Positions 9,409 to 18,302 of a stretch of 22,967 nucleotides of DNA are shown here, piece by piece. The notes under the pieces were generated by a model that ran no database searches, had not been told where the DNA came from, and saw only the letters and a program-made list of their open reading frames with translations. Source of the DNA: Carex sylvatica (taxonomy: Eukaryota > Streptophyta > Magnoliopsida > Poales > Cyperaceae); assembly GCA_964058845.1 (NCBI GenBank), contig CAXKVR010000361.1, positions 1-22,967 on the forward strand, given 5' to 3'. Each line of letters starts with the position of its first letter. Positions within the stretch are counted from its first letter, which is position 1. A program made the position numbers and the translations under genes.

Positions 9409-10021
9409 TTACATCAGTCCGACTCCAGTGACAACTGCTGCTATAACCAAAGATGCCGCCATGATCATGATATCACCGATTCTTTGTACCGCCATAGATT
9501 TGACTGCGGCAGAGGTGGAGGCAGAGCCTCGTGCACGCAATGCTGCATTTGTGGCATTTGCAGGGAGAGGTTGTACCAGTACAGAAACTTTCATACCCCC
9601 AAAACAAAACCCATTACAGATGAAATAATACCTCTGGGACTTGTTCAAGGGTATGAAGTCTTTGCCGGAAGTCCAATTTCCGGCATATCCATCCATGGTG
9701 CAGTTATCATACCCCGTTTTGTTCACCTCAAACACATTGTAGGTGTTTTTTTGGTACCTGAATGCTGCATAAATGCATGTGGATCGATACAATTAGAACT
9801 TAATTAGCTAGCTAGAACTATAGATATTAAACAAATTACATACAGATGAGATCTCCGACGAAGAATGTCTGATTGTGGGACCAAGATGAGTAGTTGATGT
9901 TAGGGTTCCAACCATGATTGGCTCCGACGATATGATCCGTGGCTGTGGTGTGGTGGGGTTGCCAAGCTAAGAGGAGGAGGAGGAGCAGGATTGTGTAGTG
10001 TGAAGTCATCGAGATGGCCAT
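9409..10021 (-). CDS. ENODL17: Early-nodulin-like / lamin-like phytocyanin, GPI-anchored, two exons, 177 aa
   Basis: Exons are 10021-9844 and 9764-9409 (stop), joined in phase (T|CA gives S60) by a GT-AG intron. The start is MAISMTS; the longer open frame upstream begins only with GTG. A signal peptide with a leucine-rich core (I11-L18) ends near A27. The phytocyanin domain is at about 29-127 (DHIVGANHGWNP, FFVGDLISFRYQ, NVFEVNKTGYDNC, NWTSGKDFIPL, RYYFICNGFCFGGMK). Cysteines C81 and C113 can form the family disulfide. Copper positions are incomplete: C109 and M117 are kept, but Y68 and F112 replace the two histidines, as in early nodulin-like proteins. The tail has small residues (about 139-149) and then a hydrophobic end (158-177), fitting a GPI signal. 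Several N-glycosylation sequons are present. The family is certain; the ENODL17 orthology is my best recollection. The likely location is the outer plasma membrane face or cell wall. Confidence 0.92.
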
Positions 10022-10104
10022 TAATTGTTTCCGAAAGAAGGGAGGCGAGTCCAGTGGCACAAGTGAATGAAGTGAAGTGATGCAGATGGACTGATAATCT
10101 ATGG

Positions 10105-10250
10105 GGAGTTCGGATCTCCTAAAGTAACCCTTTTTTAGTTTACATCTGGACCGTCCGATTTAAATCAAGCTTCCAGATTAAAGATGGATAATCCGAATCA
10201 ACGGTCCGGATCTAAACTCAAATATTGGATTACTTTAGGGGAACCAACCC
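10105..10250. mobile_element. MULE-type miniature element, 146 bp, 9-bp TSD, 84 bases from a start codon
   Basis: AATCTATGG occurs at 10096-10104 and 10251-10259. The inner arms match: CCTAAAGTAA...TTTACATCTGGACCGT at the left and CCCTAAAGTAA...TTTAGATCCGGACCGT on the reverse complement of the right. There is no coding capacity. It sits in what should be the promoter or 5' UTR of the phytocyanin gene (ATG at 10021). Confidence 0.88.
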
Positions 10251-10355
10251 AATCTATGGATAGGTACCACTTTACGAATTACATGTGAGGTGAAATGACT
10301 AGAATGGCCCTCCGCAATTTCGAAAAGGAGCTGGCAGCAGGGTGGCAGTATGGCC

Positions 10356-10539
10356 GGAACGCTATCCTCTGCGGAGCTGTGCGGAGATTTTAATCTGGTC
10401 CGTTCGTTTTGATCGGACGGACCAGATCAGATCTCAAAATTTAGGCTCCCTCTGATCTGGTCCGTCCGATCAAAACGAACGGACCAGATTAAAATCTCCG
10501 CACAGCTCCGCAGAGAATACTTCGCAGAGGATACTCTCC
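10356..10539. mobile_element. MULE-type miniature hairpin element, 184 bp, 10-bp TSD, perfect 65-bp arms
   Basis: CAGTATGGCC flanks it at 10346-10355 and 10540-10549. Arms 10367-10431 and 10451-10515 are exact reverse complements with a 19-base loop. Termini share TATCCTCTGCG. A smaller palindrome around GGTCCGTTCG/CGGACGGACC lies inside the left arm. The perfect arms suggest recent origin or selection for pairing. No ORF is present. Confidence 0.93.
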
Positions 10540-10565
10540 CAGTATGGCCACGGGCTTCTCATAAG

Positions 10566-10776
10566 CACTTCGGAGTAGGTCCGATGCCCATTGGACCTAC
10601 TTTGGTTCGATGGGTGATCTGGCCATCCAATATCATCAAGAATCGTGCATTCCTATTAAAATCCTTATGAGTTTTTATAAATTTCCGTGCGCACAGATCT
10701 TAATGATAATCGTACGGTGATAGAGCTAATTGAACCTAAAAGTAGGTCCAATGCCCATCGGACCTACTACTATCTC
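10566..10776. mobile_element. MULE-type miniature element, 211 bp, 9-bp TSD
   Basis: TCTCATAAG occurs at 10557-10565 and 10777-10785. Near-terminal arms match: GTAGGTCCGATGCCCATTGG followed by ACCTACTTT at the left, and the inverse at 10739-10769. The middle is diverged. It lies 17 bases from the TSD of the previous element. Confidence 0.85.
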
Positions 10777-10785
10777 TCTCATAAG

Positions 10786-11280
10786 TCATAACTATGAGCT
10801 GTCCTGGACCAATAGTTGGGGCCTTGTGTTCGGACCTGTTGGTAAATATTTCGTATATATACGGAATACGGTCATCCGACAAAACAAAGGACTATAAATT
10901 GAAGATGGGCCGAATATCCCATTTTCAGCCCATTTATTTTAGTTTTAAAAAAAATTCCAAGGTTTGATCCCAACTCTTTTCCCGATTTTTTTTTAATATC
11001 TAACATTAAATAAAAATTAACAAATCAAATCGGACCAGTTCGACCAAACAATTTTAAAAGTGCCAGACCGATCAACTTTTCTGTGAACGTTTGTAAAAAT
11101 ATGTATTTGCACAGTTGAAAGCCATCTAAAAAAAGGCTAAAAATAAATTCCAAATTAAATCATTTGATAATCCATCAATGTTGGGAAGATTGAGATGAAA
11201 GTTAATTTTATGCAAATATGTATTTTTATACGGTTAATTTTATACAAACTTTGTATTTTTATGCTAAATTTAAAATAAAC
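10786..11280. other. Gene-free stretch with one copy of a dispersed 46-bp repeat
   Basis: I find no gene. It holds the first copy of the ACGGAATACGGTCATCCGAC word (10856-10901), listed separately, and then AT-rich unique DNA. Confidence 0.6.
10856..10901 (+). repeat. 46-bp dispersed repeat, copy 1
   Basis: Identical over 46 bases to 12284-12329 (core from ACGGAATACGG to GGACTATA), and over 39 to 12386-12424. The flanks are unrelated. At this copy the left edge forms a small palindrome CGTATATATACG. Confidence 0.9.
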
Positions 11281-11413
11281 TAAATTATGCTAAATTATGC
11301 TACATTATACTAAATTATACCAATTGCACTAAATTATGCTACATTATACTAAATTATACTAAATATGCTGAATTATGCTAATTATACTAAATTATACTAA
11401 AACAAACTAAATT
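11281..11413 (+). repeat. 10-bp minisatellite, TAAATTATGC type, about 12 copies
   Basis: The units TAAATTATGC, TACATTATAC, TAAATTATAC and variants follow one another with a 10-base (sometimes 9 or 11) period. Confidence 0.88.
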
Positions 11414-12015
11414 AGCAAAATAGTATATTTTCTTTGAAAAAAATTATATATCTCCATTATATTATTAAGCACGTTGGGTGTCCGATTCACCAACGGCTAC
11501 GATTGAAAGATGAAACTTCAGATTTAATTTCAGCCCTCCAATTACATAATGTCTTCTTTTGATTAAATGCATATGTTTTATGTATAGAAGTCTAAATTTA
11601 GTTAAAAACATACTCACCACGTGTGCTACCACACAATACGTTACAATTAAAATTGAATAGACTCTGAAATTTAGCGATATATTTCTCCGTTTTCTTATTT
11701 CTTTGTTTCCATATTTCTTCTCTTCAATTGAATAGACTCCACCTTTCATTTTCTTTTTTCTTTATTTCCTTTCTATACGGATCACAATGAGAATCAATTG
11801 TTTTTATTTCCTTATTTCTCTTTCTTTGTTTCTATACATATTGTTGTAGAATATTTATCCAATATATAATATATCAATGTGTATGTATGTGTATGTGTGT
11901 GTGTGTGTATATTCTAAATTGAAAACACAGAAGAAGAAGAAGAATATAAATTGGAAACAAAGAAGAATATAAATTGGAACGTGTGTATATATATATTTCT
12001 CTTATAATGTGTGTG

Positions 12016-12047
<32 letters not shown>

Positions 12048-12283
12048 ACACACGATAACACTTTTTATTTATGTTTTTTGATATCATATTATATGTCGAT
12101 ATTGAATTGTTGTACAATATTTGATATTAGATTCGAATCGAGCTATTATTTGATATCATTGGTACTTAAAATAAAGAATCACCACATCATCAAATTATTA
12201 TCAGAGATCACGATTCAAGTTAATTAAAATGCAGAATTATATAAATTATCTATTAACATGTCTCTTAATTTTTGAATAATTAT
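11414..12283. other. Gene-free stretch with microsatellites
   Basis: I see no gene. A TG-rich run lies at about 11877-11910 and GAA-type repeats at 11930-11943. A TG/TA/CA palindromic run lies at 12009-12054: it begins GTGTGTGTATATA and ends TATATACACAC, so it could extrude as a hairpin. The ORFs here translate these repeats. Confidence 0.7.
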
Positions 12284-12475
12284 TATATACGGAATACGGT
12301 CATCCGACAAAACAAAGGACTATAAATTGTGTCATTTTCTTTAAAAAATATTTTTTTTTATAAGGTTGGACATTTGTGTCATTTTTATACGGAATACGGT
12401 CATCCGACAAAACAAAGGACTATACTAGTGTAAGATATAAGGTTGGACATTTGTGTCATTTTCTTTAAAAATATT
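12284..12475 (+). repeat. Local duplication containing copies 2 and 3 of the 46-bp repeat
   Basis: The ACGGAATACGG core starts at 12289 and again exactly 100 bases later at 12389. The accompanying block ATAAGGTTGGACATTTGTGT, followed by CATTTT, is also present twice (about 12360-12385 and 12439-12464), as is TCATTTTCTTTAAAAA. The unit was evidently duplicated and partly rearranged. Confidence 0.85.
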
Positions 12476-13067
12476 TGCAACAAATTTTTTTTCATCCGTT
12501 ACATTTCAAATTGAGAGAAAAATCAATTCTATTTATTACAATAATGTAAGGTAAACATTTTCTCTCATGTACCCTTCATTTCCAACATAATTTTATCTAC
12601 CAAACATAATTTGAGAGAATTTCTTTTTTTTTTCTTTCCATTCCATCCCTTCCTCTGCTCTCCATCCACACAAGGTGTAAATGAACTAATGAATTTACCT
12701 GCGTCATACTATCATGGCTAATACATATTTGAAAGTAAACTCGGGCCTTATTTTGAATAAGCATTGGCAACTCAAAAGGGAGAATGAATTAAACTTGGGC
12801 CTTCTTTTCATAAATCTTTATCAAAACAAAATTTAAAGCAATGAGGATCAGTGAGACTAGGACTCCTTTGGCCCATTGCACAACAATTATGGTACACGTG
12901 AGAGTTCACCTTCTCTATATTTTGAATCGGAGGTCGACAAAATTGTTAAGTTCACTTTTCATTGTGGTGTTATTAATTTGTACCATTTAATTTTATCGGT
13001 GTATTATTTTTGTATACTTCATCAATAGTTAATGTGCATTTAAAAAAGTAAAAAAAGTGTTTATGAG
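12476..13067. other. Gene-free stretch, no features seen
   Basis: AT-rich sequence without recognisable ORFs, inverted repeats or tandem repeats. Confidence 0.6.
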
Positions 13068-13075
13068 ATCAAAAC

Positions 13076-13766
13076 TAGGGGTGTCAACTGGTACGATAAG
13101 GATTGGGTGGAGGGATTTTTGTAACCATGTCCATTACAAATTGTTCTTACTCATATTATACTCTTATTCAATTTTGAATTATCTTATCTGTATTCTACTC
13201 TTACCCGTATTCTACTCTTACCCGTTATAGTTATCCAGTAATGAAATGGTAATGAGTAACTAACGGATAATGCTAATATAATAATATTTTATTATTATTT
13301 ACTATATAAAATATTAAAACACATTTAATTCACACACATATACATGTTTTAAAAGTCTAAATTTTATTGAGATTTTTTATTATTGAAACCCATAGGAATT
13401 TTATTGGGATTTGCTACAATTTATTTACGTATTTTAATGATTAATTAAGTGTAACACAATTACATAAGATAGTCAATTGTTCAAGTTCAGAAAAATTAAT
13501 AAAATGTATTTTCCGGAAAGATCAAAAGTAGTTGAAGAATGGTTGTTCATTGCTCATTAATATATATAATTTTTTTTTTATAATTACCCAATCAGATAAT
13601 GGGTACATAATAGACTTTATATACTCTTATCCATTTAGATTACATAAAATAATCTTTACCGTATCTACACCCAATAAGTTTACGAAAAATAAAATCTTTT
13701 ATCAGTCTTACCAAATACAGTACGGATCAGATAATCATTAGATAAAAGATACCATTAACACCCCTA
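13076..13766. mobile_element. Non-autonomous hAT-type element, 691 bp, exact 8-bp TSD
   Basis: ATCAAAAC occurs at 13068-13075 and 13767-13774. Ends are TAGGGGTGTCAACTGGTA at the left and TAGGGGTGTTAATGGTA on the reverse complement of the right. Short TAGGGGTGT-type inverted ends with an 8-bp duplication are hallmarks of hAT elements. The interior is AT-rich, with a 17-bp tandem repeat (TATTCTACTCTTACCCG, two copies near 13193-13226) and no transposase ORF. Confidence 0.9.
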
Positions 13767-14097
13767 ATCAAAACACAACTATTAATGGCTGAGAACACCG
13801 CGTGGCAGTTGACAACAGTTAATTAGTATTATGTTTTAATTGAAATGCACTTGGATATTATTGACAAATGTGTATCTATTCAATAAGCATGTGTGCATTT
13901 TTATAAATGACATAATGGGCATTGACTGTATTAGCTATCAATATATAAGTATGTTTCTACAAGCTTTATATATTAATTGTACAAACTTAGAGAAAATATC
14001 TGAACAGCAAATGAGGAATGTGATCCAACCAGAGAAATTATTTGCTAAAGTCAGATTTTGATTCTCCTGAGAAAATCAAAGTACATACAATTAATAT

Positions 14098-14742
14098 TCA
14101 TCTTCTTAATGCTGCTACAATGGCAAGTGCAATTGCTGCCAATTGGCCATATTCTCCATCTTCCTCCCCTAAAGGAGATGAATCCTCTGCTTCGGTGAAT
14201 GCATCCTCGCAATTGCTCGCCGCATCCAATGCTGCACTTAAAAATGTCTGTGCATCGCTATCGCGACTGGCCTTTAATGCCCGTGCTGCAGTGTTCAATT
14301 CATCGATTGCGTTCGAGTACTCCTGTTATTTCAAATTAAAATATATAGCTAGTCGGTATATGATTGAACTTGAAGACCTTTATCTTTTTTCTCAAAAAAT
14401 AAAAAAAAATACTATGTTCAAATAATGTATGTAAAAGGGTACCTCCATGCACGAATCAAGCCGGTTCCTTCTTGGTTGGTTCTTCTCCTCTTCCATCAAC
14501 TCTTGGATGCGTGCCACTGTCTTCACTGCAGTTGAATTCGCCAAGCGAGAGGCGATTATAGCAAGAGTGCGTTGATCCGCCGCAAGAAGGCTATGTTCAT
14601 ACGACTCGAAAGAATTTATGCAAAAGTCATACACAATGTTCGGATGGGAGGTAGAGATGTTCTTGCATGTTTCTTCAACAATGGAAGCATTAGATAGATG
14701 TATGAATAGAGGAATGAGAAGGAGATAACAGAACGCTCTCAT
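14098..14742 (-). CDS. Secreted invertase/pectin methylesterase inhibitor-domain protein, two exons, 174 aa
   Basis: Exons are 14742-14443 and 14322-14098 (stop), joined in phase 0 (GAG|gt ... ag|GAG). A signal peptide (MRAFCYLLLIPLFIHLSNA) is followed by the PMEI fold. C26 and C41 (EETCKN...YDFC) form the first hairpin disulfide pair, C98 and C138 (LDSCME...SNCEDAF) the second, and the C-terminal helix is YGQLAAIALAIVAAL. Length and cysteine pattern are normal for the family, which inhibits either cell-wall/vacuolar invertase or pectin methylesterase; sequence alone does not separate these. The PNIVYDFC motif and the tail resemble the plane-pollen allergen Pla a 1 group of putative invertase inhibitors. 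The intron of about 120 bases lies just after the third cysteine. The protein is expected in the apoplast. Bases 13775-14097 downstream hold no gene. Confidence 0.92.
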
Positions 14743-17222
14743 TGTTGTTTCCTTTGTTTTCAGGTTTGGCAGAGGTTTTTGAGTACAAGATAAAGAAGGT
14801 TAGTTATTTAGTGCTTGTGGGTTTTATTCCCCTACAATCTTTTCACGTAGAATCATCCTAAAATGTCAACTTTTGCTCTCTTAGAAAAAATAAGTGGATA
14901 ATTAAACAATAAGTTTAACAAGTAATGCTTAGTTAATTTCCTATAGTTTTGAACTAACTAAATTTGCTACTCATATTATTTTAATGAGCAATTATTCAGA
15001 CCGATAGATAACTATACTGTGGCAGAAAACTCATCAAATTAGCATTCGGATCATTCACTTCAGAGGTGGAGCCACTCACGATGATTGAATTGATCTTCAT
15101 TTTCAAAAAAATTGTACTTTGATATGTTTTTGTTATATAATTTAGAGTAAATGCTATGAATACAATAATATTGACTCCCATATTTTTGTAAAAAAAATAT
15201 ATGATTGATGCCCATACGAAAATTCCGAAATTTGATTTCCATAACATGAAAGTTGCCTCCGCTTCTGATTTCACTTGGATGGTTTGAAATGAATACAACA
15301 AAAAAAAATCTATAAAATTGAATAAAAGTAGTTCAATTGTTTTCTGAAAAAAAAAAAAGATGAATACAAATTGGCATTCTATGTACATTAATTCTAGCGT
15401 ATTAGAATCAATAGAAGAATCTGGATTCTCAATGGCCTGATCTGAGCATGCTTAAATTTTCATATTCTTCCTTTTATTTAAGACAGAAGTGTGCTTAAAG
15501 TTTAGTGTTTCAGAAAAATATGTTATCCAAGTCTGGCAAAATTAAATAGAAAAAATAGAAAAGGTAACAGAAAGTATTCTTTCTCCTTTTGTTGAAGTTT
15601 ATGCGATGCAAAGCTGTACGTGCAAAAGCAACATCCATCCAAATGCTGTTCTCTGCACTTTCAAGAGAATAGACTTGTTCCCATAAACTGCATATTGTTT
15701 TTTCCATATATACCATTTAATAATATAAAATTAAACATATACCACCAAATTAGTAATATCTCAAAACATAGCACATACATAGTTGGGACCAGCGTTTTAA
15801 TATTATGTTTATATATGCAGTGTGCGGAAAGCCACTGTATGTACAAATTTTTATGCGGACTTATATATGTAGATTTTAAATGAGAATTCATATATATAAA
15901 TAAGTATACGGTAACATATTGTTATTATACTCTAAACCGATATTTTTATCACTATTAATATACTATAAACCGGTAATATGTGGTGCTGTTAATATATTCT
16001 AAACTGGTAATATGCTCTAAACCACATATTAATTCGGACCGAATATAGATTTTCTATTCGGATTGCAACAGAATAGGAATATTTGACATAATATTACTAC
16101 ACTGGCACATGGGACATCATTTTTCTCTGAAGAAAAAATGCTACCCTAAGTTATGCTTTTTTTTAAGAAAAATACAGTCCCAAGATGCGTTTCACATTTT
16201 CTATTTTTTTGCGTGAGGTGCTGAAAATTATATATTGACTGGACAATAAAAAATCATGATTATGTTTACAACTTAAAAAAAAAAAACTACCAGATTCAAC
16301 AGCTTTTTCAGAGTAGCAAGAACCGTATGGCACAATACACCAATACTAAAATATTTTTATTTTTTCTCAAAAAAAATAGAAAGGATGGTAAATGCACACT
16401 AAGACTAGATTTCTCTCCTTTGTGTTATGTTTTGAAATTTTGCTGATTTTATGTTATAAGTTTAATTTTATTTTTTATAAATGCTACACATGAAAAATTA
16501 GGCATAAACTAAACTGGTCCCCTGTTCCACTCAAGTGTGCTCGAATGTTCTGATTTCCAATTCTCTTGATACGGTTATCATGCATGTTGTGCAACCGGTT
16601 TTGCAAACTTGTCATTTGTTTGTTTGTTTGTTTGGTTTAAAAAATGTGGGATGTACTTTTATAGCTGGCGCAGTACATGCATTAATGACTTTAAAAAAAT
16701 ATTCCTAACCCAATTCTGCCACCAAATTTTCAAGTTCATGTTTCAAATTTTAGTAGCTACTGAATCAGGATCAGTGTAAAAATAAATATGCCAAAAAAAA
16801 AGTAATTAAAATATAATACGTATATACTTTAAAAAAAAACAGTTCATTTTGATATATGATATACACATATAAATATAACAAAATTCTGAAATTATAATAA
16901 TAAATTTTTGGCAAAAACATTATGGTATAGTTCGAAAATAATTAATAAATTTTATGAATATTTGGAAAAATTCGGAAAAATAATTAGTTTAGCACATATC
17001 AGAACACATCAGAGGTACTCTACATATTCAGCTATTGTTGCTTTCATATGTCATCAAAACGTTAACGGACATATTTTGTCACATCAATATTATCAGATAT
17101 AGTACCTACAATTTGATTAAAATATAATCATAATATTTTTATATATGTCTATTTATATTGTTAATTAATTTAAATCAGACTACTTAATTACGTGCCCACA
17201 TATTGTAGTGTAAAAACTGTAC
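14743..17222. other. Long gene-free AT-rich stretch
   Basis: I find no convincing gene. The minus-strand ORF at 14996-15388 is F/I/Y rich, lacks a known domain and seems to be chance. Minor features are degenerate repeats of about 34 bp with TCTAAACCGGTAATATG-like units at 15921-16023 and a (TTTG)5 run at 16615-16635. Confidence 0.6.
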
Positions 17223-17231
17223 TTTATAAAT

Positions 17232-17781
17232 GAGTAGTATTCAAATATCTCCATTTTTTGTGCCTCTATCATACCTCTATTATTAAGAACTTTAATAACT
17301 CATAATTTAAAATTTAAAAGTCAAAATAAAACTGTTAGATATGATATATATTATTTTATCTATGCACGTATAAAAAATTGTGATATTTAAGTTTTGTTTT
17401 TGTTGTCATCGAGAGCTTGTAAAAACGTACTAATGTGTATAATTTCTTTTTTTTTGAAAATCTTCGCAGAAGTTGTGAAGTCGTGAGGGAAATCGAACTC
17501 TAGATCTTTGGGTACAACAACTCTAAAACTTTTTTCTAGCCAATTGTGCTACCTCCTCTTTCTCATGAGTATAATTTCTAGACGTTGTTTTATGAAATGA
17601 TTGATTCACGTAAAAACAAAATCAAAATGAGATATTTTTTTATGAGCATATAGAGAACATAACATATATCACATCTAACGGTTTTATTTTGACATTTATG
17701 ATTTAAATTTAAATTTATTAATATTTTTAAAAATAAAAGCATAGTGGAGGCACAAAAATTGAATGCATTTGAACCCTCTCC
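17232..17781. mobile_element. MULE-type foldback element with exact 9-bp TSD, interrupted by a SINE
   Basis: TTTATAAAT lies at 17223-17231 and 17782-17790. Arms start GAGTAGTATTCAAAT at the left and GGAGAGGGTTCAAAT on the reverse complement of the right. They share TTTTTGTGCCTC and then AAGTCAAAATAAAACTGTTA versus TGTCAAAATAAAACCGTTA, followed by a GAT(A/G)TGATATAT-like stretch. Removing the SINE and its duplication leaves about 418 bp. No ORF is present. Confidence 0.88.
17448..17568 (-). mobile_element. tRNA-derived SINE, 121 bp, with exact 11-bp TSD
   Basis: GTATAATTTCT lies at 17437-17447 and 17569-17579. On the minus strand a pol III A-box-like TAGCACAATTGG (17551-17540) is followed by a B-box-like GTTCGATTTCC (17498-17488), and an A-rich tail ends next to the left TSD. 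It has landed between the arms of the 17232-17781 foldback element. Confidence 0.85.
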
Positions 17782-18071
17782 TTTATAAATAGGTCATCAC
17801 AACATCACTTCCCAATTCCACTCTGGGTGTACGTCTCATTTGATTTAGTTAGATATTGAACAATAAAAAAAAGAGTTTAGATAAAAAAAGAGAAATCACA
17901 AGAGACAAAAATAAAAATATTTTATATATTATAAAAAATTAAAGTAGAAGATGATGTCTTTTCATAATATAACCATCACACAATAATTAACTTAGAGAAA
18001 CTAAATGGACAACTTATGAATTACAACACATAATGAACTTATAAGTTCTAACCAATTTTTGAAAACTCTAA

Positions 18072-18302
18072 TGGTGTGTTCAGATGGAGCAAAAATAGCA
18101 CTAATTCAAGAATAACACTATTCTTTTGAACTATTTGATGTTTGGATGGAGCAAAAATAGCACTAACACACTATTCTTTATTTGTCTTATATGGGTTAGC
18201 TCACTATTCTACTAATCTAACCAAAAATTGAGTTAGCTAATATTCTCAAACTTAAAATTAGCTCTATTCTTTATCTATTCCTTGTTTCCTCCAAACATAC
18301 CC
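18072..18302. mobile_element. Candidate Tourist-like (PIF/Harbinger) MITE, 231 bp
   Basis: The left end TGGTGTGTTCAGATGGAG and the reverse complement of the right end GGGTATGTTTGGAGGAA are imperfect inverses, flanked by TAA and TTA. The left end is internally duplicated: 22 identical bases at 18083-18104 and 18145-18166. The superfamily is a guess from the end sequence and 3-bp flank; hAT is an alternative. Confidence 0.5.

Noticed and set aside
9403..9807. Plus-strand ORFs of 134 and 66 aa
   Set aside because: They are antisense shadows of the phytocyanin exon 2, which has a full domain, splice sites and correct phase on the minus strand.
11914..12227. Tyrosine/isoleucine-rich ORFs
   Set aside because: Translation of the TA/TG microsatellites.
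14042..14425. Plus-strand ORF of 127 aa
   Set aside because: Mirror of PMEI exon 2 and intron; alanine/serine-rich only because the true frame is alanine-rich.
14996..15388. Minus-strand 130-aa ORF ending in SGSTSEVNDPNANLMSF
   Set aside because: The tail looks gene-like, but the rest is F/I/Y-rich with frame-breaking context. I could not match a family or find consistent splice partners.
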